From positions 124,001-188,000 of the forward strand of contig JAFEBX010000004.1 in the NCBI GenBank assembly GCA_018242425.1: a DNA stretch of 64,000 bases. The letters run 5' to 3'. This DNA is from Pseudomonadota bacterium. Lineage in GTDB: Bacteria > Pseudomonadota > Gammaproteobacteria > Xanthomonadales > Xanthomonadaceae. The notes beneath the pieces are model-generated. The model was not told the origin of the DNA, made no database searches, and saw only the letters and a list, made by a program, of their open reading frames with translations. How positions within the stretch are numbered: the first letter of the stretch is position 1; every line of letters begins with the position of its first letter. A program made the position numbers and the translations under genes. Below are positions 56,318-64,000 of this stretch, in pieces.

Positions 56318-56364
56318 TTTGCGTGGTTGCTAGACTTGGCGGATCGTCCCCCGGAATCCGCCTG

Positions 56365-58368
56365 ATGACCCGACGCCCGCTCGTCCTTGCCCTCGCTGCC
56401 CTCATCGCCACCACGCCGTTCGGCGCCATGGCTGCCAAGAAGAAAGCGACGCCCAAGAAGACAAGCAAGGCCGAGGCGGTCAGCGCGGATTGCGCGGACT
56501 ACTACGGCGCCATCAACAAGTCGTGGCTGGCCACCAACCCGGCCCCGGCCGCCAATGGCTCGACCAGCGCCCTCGCCCAGCTCGATGCGCGCGCGGTCCA
56601 GCAGCAACGCGACCTGCTTGATGCGGCAATGAGCGGCCCGCAGAACAACGTGCAGAAGCTGCTCGGCGATTTCTGGGCCAGCGGCCTCGACGAAGCCGCG
56701 GTGGAAGCCGACGGTTCCAAGCCGATCGCACCGCTGCTCGCGCGCATCGATGGCATCCGTCGTTCCGGCGATGTCGCCGCGTCGATCGCAGCACTGCACC
56801 AGGTCGGCATCCCGGTGGCCTTCAATTTCGCCGCCGACATCGACCTCGACGACCTCAGCCGCCACATCGGCTACTTCAGCCAGGGCGGCCTCGGCCTCGG
56901 CGATCCCGGGTTCTATACGCGCCAGGATCCCGACATCAACGCGATCATGGTCCGCTACCGCAAGTACGTCGAGAACATCCTCACCCTGACCGGCAGCAAG
57001 CCCGACAAGCTGGCGCAGGACCTCGACATGGTGATCGGCCTGGAAACGCGACTGGCGCAACTGTCGCGCCCGTTCAAGGTCAATGCCGATCCGCGCGCCG
57101 ATTTCAACGCCGTGCCGGTGGCATCGCTGGCCGCGTACCGCAACCTGCAACTCGGCGACTTCCTCAAGGCGCAGGGCGTGAGCGACGATCGCGTGTCGAT
57201 GGCCGATCCCAACTATTTCGCCCAGCTCGACGCACTGGTGAAATCGGTGCCGGCCAACCAGTGGAAGACCTACCTGCGCTACCAGGTCGGCAACGCGATG
57301 GCGCCGTATCTCTCGCACGGCTTCCGCGACGCCGAACAGCAATTCCGCGGCGTGGTCTTCCGCAATGAAGCCGCCGCACCACCGCGCTGGCAGCAGGTGC
57401 TGGACGCGATCAACACCGCCGCCGGCCCGATGCTCGGACACGAATACACCGCGCGCTACCTGCCCGCCGCCAGCAAACAGCGCGCCGACGCCATCGCGCA
57501 GGAAGTGCAGCAGGCGCTCGACGCCGGCGTCCAGGCATCGACATGGATGAGCACCACCGCCAAGGCCGAAGCGCACGCCAAGATTTCCGCGATGAAGATC
57601 GAGATCGGCGCGCCCGCGCGCGACCTCGACTACACCATCCAGCCGATGGGCCGCGGCAGCTTCGGCAGCAACATGCTGATCGCGTCGACGTGGCGCCACA
57701 ACCAGGAAATGAAGCGCATCGGCAAGGGCAACGCCGATCGTCGCTGGAACGTGCTGCCGCAATCGCCCGCGCTTGGCTACGACCCGGCGCAGAACCGCAT
57801 CGTCATCACCGCGGCCATGCTCCAGGCGCCGGTGCTCGACATGTCGCAGCCGAATGGCGCCGTGTATGGCAGTTACGGCGCGCTGGTCGCGCGCTCGATG
57901 GTGCGCGCCGTCGACATCCATGGACAGAACATCGACGCCAAGGGCGCGCTGCGCAGCTGGTGGACGCCGACCGACACCAGCGCATGGAACGATCGCCTCG
58001 CGCGCATGGGCAGCCAGGCCAACGGCTGGGCCTATCCGGGCCTGACCGGCAAGATGGTGAACGGACAGCTGGTGCGCGATCAGTCGCTGCTGGATCTCGC
58101 CGGACTCGACGCCGCGTGGCGCGCCTTGGGCAAGGGCCAGGCGATCGCCGCCGCCGATGCCACCGCCTTCTTCTCCGGCTGGGCGCGGCTATGGCCGCAG
58201 CAGTCCGGCCCGCTGGCCGCGGCGATCGACCAGGCATCCAGCCCTTATGCGCCCGGCAAGTGGCGCGTGAATGGCACGCTGGCATCGATGCCGGAATTCG
58301 CGCAGTCGTATCGCTGCAAGGCCGGGCAGCCGATGGCACCGGCGGCCATCGTCCAGCCCTGGAAGTGA
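56365..58368 (+). CDS. M13-family pseudopeptidase without zinc site
   Basis: A 667-residue exported protein (signal MTRRPLVLALAALIATTPFGAMA, then a Lys-rich stretch) that aligns along its length with the M13 fold: DYYGAINKSWLATNPAP, SQGGLGLGDPGFYTR, YDPAQNRIVITAAML, SWWTPTD, DLAGLDAAWRAL. At the position of VIGHEAGHGFDDQG it has LVARSMVRAVDIHG: both zinc histidines and the catalytic glutamate are replaced (RSMVR, residues 510-514). The third ligand motif GEN is RDQ (571-573). It therefore should not be a zinc peptidase. The frame is intact and long, so it is probably maintained for another role, such as binding or regulating its active neighbour. Confidence 0.85.
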   Translation: MTRRPLVLALAALIATTPFGAMAAKKKATPKKTSKAEAVSADCADYYGAINKSWLATNPAPAANGSTSALAQLDARAVQQQRDLLDAAMSGPQNNVQKLLGDFWASGLDEAAVEADGSKPIAPLLARIDGIRRSGDVAASIAALHQVGIPVAFNFAADIDLDDLSRHIGYFSQGGLGLGDPGFYTRQDPDINAIMVRYRKYVENILTLTGSKPDKLAQDLDMVIGLETRLAQLSRPFKVNADPRADFNAVPVASLAAYRNLQLGDFLKAQGVSDDRVSMADPNYFAQLDALVKSVPANQWKTYLRYQVGNAMAPYLSHGFRDAEQQFRGVVFRNEAAAPPRWQQVLDAINTAAGPMLGHEYTARYLPAASKQRADAIAQEVQQALDAGVQASTWMSTTAKAEAHAKISAMKIEIGAPARDLDYTIQPMGRGSFGSNMLIASTWRHNQEMKRIGKGNADRRWNVLPQSPALGYDPAQNRIVITAAMLQAPVLDMSQPNGAVYGSYGALVARSMVRAVDIHGQNIDAKGALRSWWTPTDTSAWNDRLARMGSQANGWAYPGLTGKMVNGQLVRDQSLLDLAGLDAAWRALGKGQAIAAADATAFFSGWARLWPQQSGPLAAAIDQASSPYAPGKWRVNGTLASMPEFAQSYRCKAGQPMAPAAIVQPWK

Positions 58369-58371
58369 TCG

Positions 58372-59010
58372 CTACATGACCCGGCGGAGTTGCGGCGGCT
58401 TGCGCCCGCCGCGACCGAACGGTGGCTGGCCGCGCCAATAGCGCAGGATCAGCCAGCCGGTAAGCATGCCGCCGAGGTGCGCGAAATGGGCAACGCCCGG
58501 CATGAATCCGGTCATCCCCGAGAACAGCGACAGCGCGCCGATCAGGAACACCCCGACGCGCGCCGGGATGAAGAACGGAATCGGGAAGATCATCAGCTTC
58601 TGGTTCGGGAACAACATGCCGTAGGCAAGGATCAGGCCGAGCACGCCGCCGGAAGCACCGACCGTCGGATACGCGGGCGTCCCCTCGTGCGTCATCCATG
58701 CACCCACCGCGAGCTGGCACAATCCCGCGCCGATCACGCAGGCGATGTAGAAGAACATGAAACGACGGGTGCGCCAGGTGTATTCCAGCGGCGCGCCGAA
58801 CATCACCAGCGCCAGCATGTTGAAGAACAGGTGCATCCAGCCGCCATGCAGGAAGCCGTAGGTCAGCAGCTGCCACGGCATGAATCCGGCGCCCAGGGGC
58901 CACAGCGCGAAGGCATCGAACGTCGCCGGCGGGAGCAGCCACTGCCCGAGGAAAATCGCGATGTTGGCGATGGCAAGCGCCTTGGTGGCGGTGGGGATGT
59001 TGTTGAACAT
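58372..59010 (-). CDS. rhomboid-family intramembrane serine protease
   Basis: A 212-residue membrane protein with six helices. The catalytic dyad is Ser120 in TVGASGGVLG and His178 in AHFAHLGG; the conserved HGGWMHLFFNM and RR-region are present. It cuts transmembrane substrates, often for protein quality control or signalling; the substrate is unknown. Start at ATG 59010 with GGAG six bases upstream. The stop is 3 bases from the pseudopeptidase stop. Confidence 0.92.
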   Translation of the reverse strand: MFNNIPTATKALAIANIAIFLGQWLLPPATFDAFALWPLGAGFMPWQLLTYGFLHGGWMHLFFNMLALVMFGAPLEYTWRTRRFMFFYIACVIGAGLCQLAVGAWMTHEGTPAYPTVGASGGVLGLILAYGMLFPNQKLMIFPIPFFIPARVGVFLIGALSLFSGMTGFMPGVAHFAHLGGMLTGWLILRYWRGQPPFGRGGRKPPQLRRVM

Positions 59011-59046
59011 GACGGCTCCGTGGGCGTACCCCGATATGATACGGAT

Positions 59047-59652
59047 GTGCCCCATTTACCGACCGTCAACGCCGATCCCGATGCCATCGCCGATGCGTTG
59101 TGCAACGACGGCGCCTGCCTGATCGACGGGCTGTTCGGCGACCTCGCGACCGATCTCGCCAGCGAAGCACTGGCACTGCAACAGCGCGACGCCCTGCAGT
59201 CCGCGCGCATCGGTCGCGGCACGTCCCGCCACGGGGATGCCTCCGTGCGTGGCGACAGCACCCTGTGGCTGGATGATCCCGCCTGCATCGCCGGCCAGCG
59301 CCTGCTGCAACGACTGGATGCGCTTGCCGGCGGGCTGCGCGAATCGCTGCGCTTGCCGATCCGATCGGTGGAAGCGCATTACGCGCACTACCCGATCGGC
59401 GCCGGCTACGCCCGCCATCGCGACCGTTTCCGCGACAGCGGCTCGCGCCTGGTGTCGTGGGTCGGGTACCTCAATCGCGACTGGCGCGCAGTGGATGGTG
59501 GCGAATTGCGCATCCACCACGATGACGGATCGCACGGTGATGTCCTGCCGATGCTTGGCACCTCGGTGTGTTTCCTCAGCGAACTCGAGCACGAAGTGTT
59601 GCCGGCAACGCGCGATCGCTACAGCATCGCCGCCTGGTTCCGCCGCGACTGA
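59047..59652 (+). CDS. 2-oxoglutarate/Fe(II)-dependent oxygenase (SM-20/prolyl-hydroxylase-like)
   Basis: A 201-residue double-stranded beta-helix enzyme. Iron ligands are His124 and Asp126 in YARHRDRFRD and His182 in LEHEVLPATRDRYSIAAWF; Arg191 is the likely 2-oxoglutarate ligand. The frame contains no Met, so GTG 59047 is the most likely start, without a clear ribosome site. The family hydroxylates proline residues of proteins; a bacterial member acts on EF-Tu. It is divergent from the rhomboid gene (36-base gap). Confidence 0.8.
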   Translation: MPHLPTVNADPDAIADALCNDGACLIDGLFGDLATDLASEALALQQRDALQSARIGRGTSRHGDASVRGDSTLWLDDPACIAGQRLLQRLDALAGGLRESLRLPIRSVEAHYAHYPIGAGYARHRDRFRDSGSRLVSWVGYLNRDWRAVDGGELRIHHDDGSHGDVLPMLGTSVCFLSELEHEVLPATRDRYSIAAWFRRD

Positions 59653-59658
59653 ATCGCG

Positions 59659-59997
59659 TCAGCGCGGTCCCCACAGGGCTTCATCTTCCGTCGGCGCCGC
59701 GCGAATGCCACGCACGCGCCCCGATTCCACTTTCACGCCTTCCGCCTTCAGGCGGCGGCTCTGCTCGAGATAGCCCTTCGAACGTTCGGGGAAGGCGATG
59801 CGTCCGTCGCTGCGCAACACGCGATGCCACGGCAACGCGGCGTCATCGTTTTCGGACAGGATCCGCGCCACCAGCCGCGCGCGTCCCGGCAATCCGGCCA
59901 AGCGCGCCACCTCTCCATAGCCACGCACCTGTCCGCGCGGGATCGTGCGGATCGCGGCAAGAATGGCCGATTTAACGGCATCGCGGGCATCGTCCAT
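59659..59997 (-). CDS. alkyltransferase-like protein (MGMT fold, no acceptor cysteine)
   Basis: A 112-residue MGMT-fold protein: the helix-turn-helix RTIPRGQVRGYGEVARLAG is followed by LPWHRVLRSDG (residues 55-65), with Trp where alkyltransferases have the acceptor Cys of PCHRV. Such ATL proteins bind O6-alkylguanine and hand it to nucleotide excision repair. The genuine Ogt of the window (15698) keeps the Cys. Start at ATG 59997. Confidence 0.88.
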   Translation of the reverse strand: MDDARDAVKSAILAAIRTIPRGQVRGYGEVARLAGLPGRARLVARILSENDDAALPWHRVLRSDGRIAFPERSKGYLEQSRRLKAEGVKVESGRVRGIRAAPTEDEALWGPR

Positions 59998-60139
59998 GGC
60001 CACAGGATACCCGCACCCGGCCCCGCCACGGGACCGCAACGGCGCCCTGCTAAGATGGGTTCGAGATGACCATGGCCACTCCAGACGAACCCCCGACGCG
60101 CCGCGTGCGCGTGTTTTCCGGACTGCGGAACCCGCGCCG

Positions 60140-61447
60140 ATGCTGAATTTCATCATCGTCGCCATACTCATCGTGCTCAACGCCTTCTTCGCGATGTCCG
60201 AAATCGCGGTGGTGACCTCGCGCAAGAGCCGCCTGAAAACAATGGCCGTGCACAACAACGGCGCGGCCAAGGCACTTGAACTCGCGGATGCGCCCGACTC
60301 CTTCCTGTCCGCCGTGCAGTTGTGGATCTCGCTGCTTAGCCTGATGGTCGGCTACTTCGGCGGCGAATCGATCGGCCAGCAAATCGCTGTCCCCGTGCGT
60401 GACATCTCATTGCTCGCGCCATACGCCGACAGGATCGGTTTCGTGCTCGGCTTCATCACCACGTTGTTCGTGTTCGGCCTGCTTGGCGAGCTGGTGCCCA
60501 AGCGCATCGCCACGATCGCGCCGGAACGCATCGCCTCGGTGGTGGCGTGGCCGATGGTGGTCTGCTCGCGCATCGCGGCCCCGCTGGTGTGGCTGCTGTC
60601 GGCATGCACCCGCGGGATCGTCCGCATGCTGGGACTCTCGAACGCCGGCGAGCAGGCGATCACCGAAGAGGAAATCCAGATCCTCGTCAGCGAAGGCCAC
60701 GAGCAAGGCGTGATCGACGACGACGAACGCAACATGATGACGCGGGTGATGCGCCTCGGAGACCGCACCGCCGAAAGCCTGATGACGCCACGCACGCGCA
60801 TCGTCTGGCTCGACACCGAAGCCAGCGTCGCCGAAAACCTCGCGGTCATGCGCGAGGAGGCGTTCTCGCGCTATCCGGTCTATCGCGGCAGCGACGCCGA
60901 CGTGCTCGGCACGCTCGAAGTGAAATCACTGCTCGACAACCTCGGGGAAGAGACGCCGGCGCTGTTCGACGAATTGCGCGAAACCCTGTTCGTCAGCGAG
61001 TCGACCCACGCCATGAAGTTGCTGGAAATCTTCCGCGAGGAGCAGCAGTCGCTGGCGCTCGTCGTCGACGAATACGGCGACGTCACCGGCATGGTCACCA
61101 TCAGCGACGTGATGGGCGCGATCACCGGGCGCCTGCAGTCGGCCGAACACGCCGACGACGAACCTCTGGTGGTTGAACGCGAGGACGGCTCGTTGCTGGT
61201 CGACGGCAGCCTGCCGATCGACGAGTTGCGCGAACTCACCGGCAGCATGCGCCTGCCGCACGAGGACGAGCTCGACTACCACACCGCCGCGGGCATGCTG
61301 ATCGCGCATTTCGGCCGCATCCCCCACGTCGGCGAACATTTCGACTGGAACGACTGGCGTTTCGAAGTGATGGATCTCGACGGCCCGCGCATCGACAAAT
61401 TGCTGGTGCAGCGCGTGATCGAACCGGCGGATGCGCAGGATGCCTGA
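60140..61447 (+). CDS. CorC/HlyC-type hemolysin-family protein (DUF21, CBS pair)
   Basis: A 435-residue inner-membrane protein: a DUF21 (CNNM) domain with about four helices (residues 1-190, NAFFAMSEIAVVTSRKSRL), two CBS repeats (about 200-330, LMTPRTRIVWLD and SLALVVDEYGDVTGMVTISDV) and a C-terminal CorC_HlyC domain (about 345-430). Related proteins control Mg2+ or Co2+ transport or, by old naming, hemolysis. The start at 60140 is chosen as the membrane domain begins there. The exoD gene overlaps its end by 8 bases. Confidence 0.88.
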   Translation: MLNFIIVAILIVLNAFFAMSEIAVVTSRKSRLKTMAVHNNGAAKALELADAPDSFLSAVQLWISLLSLMVGYFGGESIGQQIAVPVRDISLLAPYADRIGFVLGFITTLFVFGLLGELVPKRIATIAPERIASVVAWPMVVCSRIAAPLVWLLSACTRGIVRMLGLSNAGEQAITEEEIQILVSEGHEQGVIDDDERNMMTRVMRLGDRTAESLMTPRTRIVWLDTEASVAENLAVMREEAFSRYPVYRGSDADVLGTLEVKSLLDNLGEETPALFDELRETLFVSESTHAMKLLEIFREEQQSLALVVDEYGDVTGMVTISDVMGAITGRLQSAEHADDEPLVVEREDGSLLVDGSLPIDELRELTGSMRLPHEDELDYHTAAGMLIAHFGRIPHVGEHFDWNDWRFEVMDLDGPRIDKLLVQRVIEPADAQDA

Positions 61448-62072
61448 GTCGCGCCGGGGCGCTGCCGACGAACGCGGCACGCGCGCACTGTTGAATTCGC
61501 TGGCAAACGATACGTCGCGCGAGACATTGACCCTGCGCGGCATCCTCGACGACTTCGACGAACGCGGCTTCGGCATCCTGCTGCTGATCGCCACCCTGCC
61601 CGCCTTCATCCCGATTCCGGTCGGCGGCGGCATCAGCGGACCGCTGGTGGTCTTCCTCGGCGCGCAACTGCTGTTCGGCCGCAACGAGGTCTGGCTGCCG
61701 CGCCGCATCGCCGCTTGGGGGCCGAAGCGTGATGCCTTCGCGCGATTCGTCACGCGCCTCTCTCCGTGGTTGGGCCGGCTCGAACACCTGGTCCGCCCGC
61801 GACTGGCGCGCTTGTTCGACCATCCCGCGGCCAATGCCATCACCGGTCTCCTGCTGGTCGCCACCGGCCTCCTGCTTGCCCTGCCGATCCCCGGGACCAA
61901 CTACATCTTCGGCGCGATCCTGCTGGGTTTCGCGCTGGCGTTGCTGGAGCGCGACGGCGCCTTGCTGGTCATGGCGTGGATCGTCGCGATCGCGGTGGCG
62001 ATCGCCATGGGAATACTGTCCGGCCACATCGCCGCCCGTCTCAGCGAATGGCTGGGATCGCTAGCGTCCTGA
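61440..62072 (+). CDS. ExoD-family membrane protein
   Basis: A 210-residue protein with an N-terminal helix (TLRGILDDFDERGFGILLLIATLPAFIPIP) and a total of about four hydrophobic segments, matching ExoD, known for roles in exopolysaccharide synthesis and alkaline tolerance. Start at ATG 61440, overlapping the upstream gene by 8 bases (coupled). It converges with trmJ, overlapping by 12 bases. Confidence 0.82.
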   Translation: MPESRRGAADERGTRALLNSLANDTSRETLTLRGILDDFDERGFGILLLIATLPAFIPIPVGGGISGPLVVFLGAQLLFGRNEVWLPRRIAAWGPKRDAFARFVTRLSPWLGRLEHLVRPRLARLFDHPAANAITGLLLVATGLLLALPIPGTNYIFGAILLGFALALLERDGALLVMAWIVAIAVAIAMGILSGHIAARLSEWLGSLAS

Positions 62073-62843
62073 CGCGAGTCGCGCCATCCGTTGCGCATCG
62101 GCGAGCACGCCGCGCAGCAATCGCACCTCGCGCGTACTGAGGTCGGCGCGCAGGAAGATCCGCCGCAATTTGCGCAGCGCCGATTCCGGCGCGCGCCCCT
62201 TGTGGAAATCGATCGCTTCCAGCGTCTCGTCCAGTTGCGCGAAGAAACCTTCGAGCTCGGCATGCGTGGTCGGCTGGTCGCGCGGGTCGCCGTCTTCATC
62301 ATCCGATGCGCCGCGATTACCTTCCAGCAGCGTCTCGCGCACGGCATAGGCCAGCACCTGCACCGCCGCCGCGAGATTGAGCGAACTGAACTCGGGATCG
62401 GATGGAATGTGCACGGCGGCGTGGCAGAGCTGCAGTTCCTCGTTGGTCAGGCCGGTGCGTTCGCGCCCGAACACCAGCGCCACTTCGCCGCCCGCCTTCG
62501 CGGCATCAATGAGTCGTGCCGCGCCCTCGCGCGGCGCCAGCTCCTCCAGCGCGATGCGGCGACTGCGCGCGGTGCAGCCGAGCACGAGGCTGCAGTCGGC
62601 CACGGCCTCGGCCAGGGTCGCATGCACCGGGGCGTCCAGCACCAGCGCCTCGGCGCCGGCGGCCATCGCCAGGGTGTCGCGGTCCGGCGCCTTTTCCGGT
62701 GCAACCAGCACCATCCGGGTCAGGCCCATGGTGCGCATGGCCCGGGCCGCGGAGCCCATGTTCCCGGGATGCTGGGTGCCGACGAGGACGATGCGGATGC
62801 GGTCGGCGGGGCCGGCTTTGGCGAGCGATTCTGCTGATTCCAT
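62061..62843 (-). CDS. trmJ: tRNA (cytidine/uridine-2'-O-)-methyltransferase TrmJ
   Basis: A 260-residue SPOUT enzyme that 2'-O-methylates nucleotide 32 of tRNA. The trefoil-knot motifs are visible: [38 protein letters not shown] and [21 protein letters not shown]. The C-terminal helical extension is of TrmJ type. Start at ATG 62843. The gene is divergent from suhB with 75 bases between starts; trmJ and suhB are neighbours in many gammaproteobacteria. Confidence 0.93.
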   Translation of the reverse strand: MESAESLAKAGPADRIRIVLVGTQHPGNMGSAARAMRTMGLTRMVLVAPEKAPDRDTLAMAAGAEALVLDAPVHATLAEAVADCSLVLGCTARSRRIALEELAPREGAARLIDAAKAGGEVALVFGRERTGLTNEELQLCHAAVHIPSDPEFSSLNLAAAVQVLAYAVRETLLEGNRGASDDEDGDPRDQPTTHAELEGFFAQLDETLEAIDFHKGRAPESALRKLRRIFLRADLSTREVRLLRGVLADAQRMARLASGR

Positions 62844-62918
62844 CGTCAAATGGTAAACTGCCCGACCGGCCACGGAGCCGGTTCCGTTCTTTCCAATTCC
62901 AGCCGAGGCTTTCCCGCG

Positions 62919-63746
62919 ATGCAAAAACCCGCGGTCACCATCATGGTCAAGGCGGCGCGTGCCGCCGGCAACATCCTGTTGCGCAATCTCAATCGGCTGG
63001 AATCGATCAATGTGGTCGAGAAGGCACGCCAGGACTATGCCAGCGACGTCGATCGCGACGCCGAGGATGCCGCCGTGCGCGAACTGCGCCGCGCCATGCC
63101 CGATGTCGGCGTGCTCGGCGAGGAATCCGGCCAGTCCGGCAACACCCGCACCACGTGGGTGATCGATCCCCTCGACGGCACCAGCAACTACATCCGCGGC
63201 CTGCCCCACTACTGCGTCTCGATCGCCATGGTCGAGAACGGCGAGCCGGTCCACGGCGTGATCTACGATCCGATCCGCAACGAGCTGTTCACCGCGAGCA
63301 AGGGCAGCGGTGCCCTGCTCAACGGCGTGCGCATCCGCGTCGCCGAGCGCAAGGACCTGACCGGCGCGGTGCTCGCCACCGGATTCGCCCCGCGCGAACG
63401 CGAACGCCTCAGCGCGCAATTGCATTGCACCGACCTGCTGTTGACCGAACATGGCGGTGAAGACATCCGTCGCGCCGGTTCCGCCGCGCTCGACCTTGCC
63501 TACGTGGCCTGTGGGCGCGTCGACGGCTATTTCGAAGCCGGCGTGAAGCCGTGGGACATCGCCGCCGGCGTGCTGCTGGTGCGCGAGGCCGGTGGCCGCG
63601 TGATCGCCGCCGATGGCGGCCAGACCGGCCCGCTCGATTCGCGCGGCCTCGCCCCGCGCATGGTGATCGCCGGCAACCTCAAGCTCAGCGACGCGCTGCA
63701 GAAGGTCGTGGTGAGCTCGGGTTACGCGGCGAGTTTGCGCGGCTGA
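62919..63746 (+). CDS. suhB: inositol-1-monophosphatase SuhB
   Basis: A 275-residue Mg2+-dependent phosphatase: [24 protein letters not shown] and [19 protein letters not shown] hold the metal ligands. SuhB also joins the rRNA antitermination complex in E. coli. The start at ATG 62919 ([14 protein letters not shown]) matches the family. It is followed by a strong terminator. Confidence 0.94.
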   Translation: MQKPAVTIMVKAARAAGNILLRNLNRLESINVVEKARQDYASDVDRDAEDAAVRELRRAMPDVGVLGEESGQSGNTRTTWVIDPLDGTSNYIRGLPHYCVSIAMVENGEPVHGVIYDPIRNELFTASKGSGALLNGVRIRVAERKDLTGAVLATGFAPRERERLSAQLHCTDLLLTEHGGEDIRRAGSAALDLAYVACGRVDGYFEAGVKPWDIAAGVLLVREAGGRVIAADGGQTGPLDSRGLAPRMVIAGNLKLSDALQKVVVSSGYAASLRG

Positions 63747-63768
63747 TCGTTCGCCACATCGAGAAAAC

Positions 63769-63798
63769 AAAAACGCCCGGCATGACCGGGCGTTTTTT
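63769..63798. terminator. bidirectional terminator after suhB
   Basis: AAAAACGCCCGG (63769-63780) and CCGGGCGTTTTT (63786-63797) form a 12-bp stem around CATGA, with T runs on both strands. It serves suhB (+) and the gene entering from the right end (-). Confidence 0.88.
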
Positions 63799-63821
63799 CG
63801 TTGCGATGACGAAGCTTCGGC

Positions 63822-64000
63822 TTACGGGCGACGCGCCAGCGCCGCATCGTCCTTCGCCTTCGGCAGCAGGTCCTGGCGTGACACCTTGAACGGACCGATC
63901 GCCAGCAGCGGCACGGCGACGATCACCGAGGACACCACCACGATCACCGCGCCGATCATGTGCGTTTCGGCCAGGCCTTCCATGGTGCGGCCACCATACA
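63822..64000 (-). CDS. C-terminal end of a membrane protein (5' partial)
   Basis: An open frame enters from the right edge and ends at TAA (63822-63824). It carries about 59 residues: YGGRTMEGLAETHM, one hydrophobic helix (IGAVIVVVSSVIVAVPLLAI), then GPFKVSRQDLLPKAKDDAALARRP. It is the tail of an integral membrane protein with a basic cytoplasmic end. The family cannot be decided; a transporter is plausible. Confidence 0.6.
   Translation of the reverse strand, partial: YGGRTMEGLAETHMIGAVIVVVSSVIVAVPLLAIGPFKVSRQDLLPKAKDDAALARRP

Overview
The window is a GC-rich, densely coded chromosomal segment of a gammaproteobacterium, most likely a member of the Xanthomonadaceae (Lysobacter, Luteimonas, Thermomonas or Xanthomonas group). 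The strongest sign is the arginine operon argF'-argG-argE'-argB(A)-argC-argH on the minus strand. It uses N-acetylornithine carbamoyltransferase and a fused N-acetylglutamate kinase/synthase, an arrangement known mainly from xanthomonads. No rRNA, tRNA, prophage, insertion sequence or CRISPR array was seen. About sixty protein genes fill almost all of the sequence.

Layout. 0-10 kb: an ECF sigma factor with a membrane partner, a GNAT acetyltransferase, a MATE exporter with a perfect 19-bp palindrome upstream, DbpA helicase, an ATP-grasp ligase coupled to an exported CocE-type hydrolase, and urocanate hydratase. 10-16 kb: an exported methyltransferase, a secreted DUF6067-type glycoside hydrolase with an NTF2-like partner, a nucleotide phosphodiesterase lipoprotein and Ogt. 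16-23.4 kb: the arginine operon, preceded by a probable transcription attenuator. 23.4-28.5 kb: hutF, divergent from a ClC antiporter-hutI-dipeptidase set. 28.5-32 kb: a dispersed repeat, ribosomal protein THX, and a zinc locus (MerC-like protein, ZnuD-like receptor, Zur) with a candidate Zur box. 32-39 kb: gltX, lpxH, a DUF455 protein, purF, a SPOR protein and folC. 39-45 kb: small metabolic genes, an enoyl-CoA isomerase/hydratase broken by one stop codon, a Nudix hydrolase, FKBP, a crotonase and nth. 45-52.4 kb: the phosphate locus (porin, two pstS, pstCAB, phoU) with candidate Pho boxes. 52.4-64 kb: a beta-CASP nuclease, a tandem pair of M13 peptidases of which the second has lost its zinc site, rhomboid, a 2OG oxygenase, an alkyltransferase-like protein, a CorC-type protein, ExoD, TrmJ and SuhB.

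How the genes fit together. The arginine operon carries five pathway steps from glutamate or N-acetylglutamate to arginine, lacking only argD. Histidine degradation is scattered: hutU, hutF and hutI are present, hutH and hutG are not in the window. Phosphate and zinc uptake each have a complete-looking local set of transport and regulatory parts. The most interesting signals are the arginine leader with a candidate leaderless leader peptide, the M13 pseudopeptidase, the paired dispersed repeats (one copy supplies the last 20 residues of a dipeptidase), and the single-codon lesion in the enoyl-CoA isomerase/hydratase. Gene identities come from reading protein motifs and neighbourhoods; no database search was possible.
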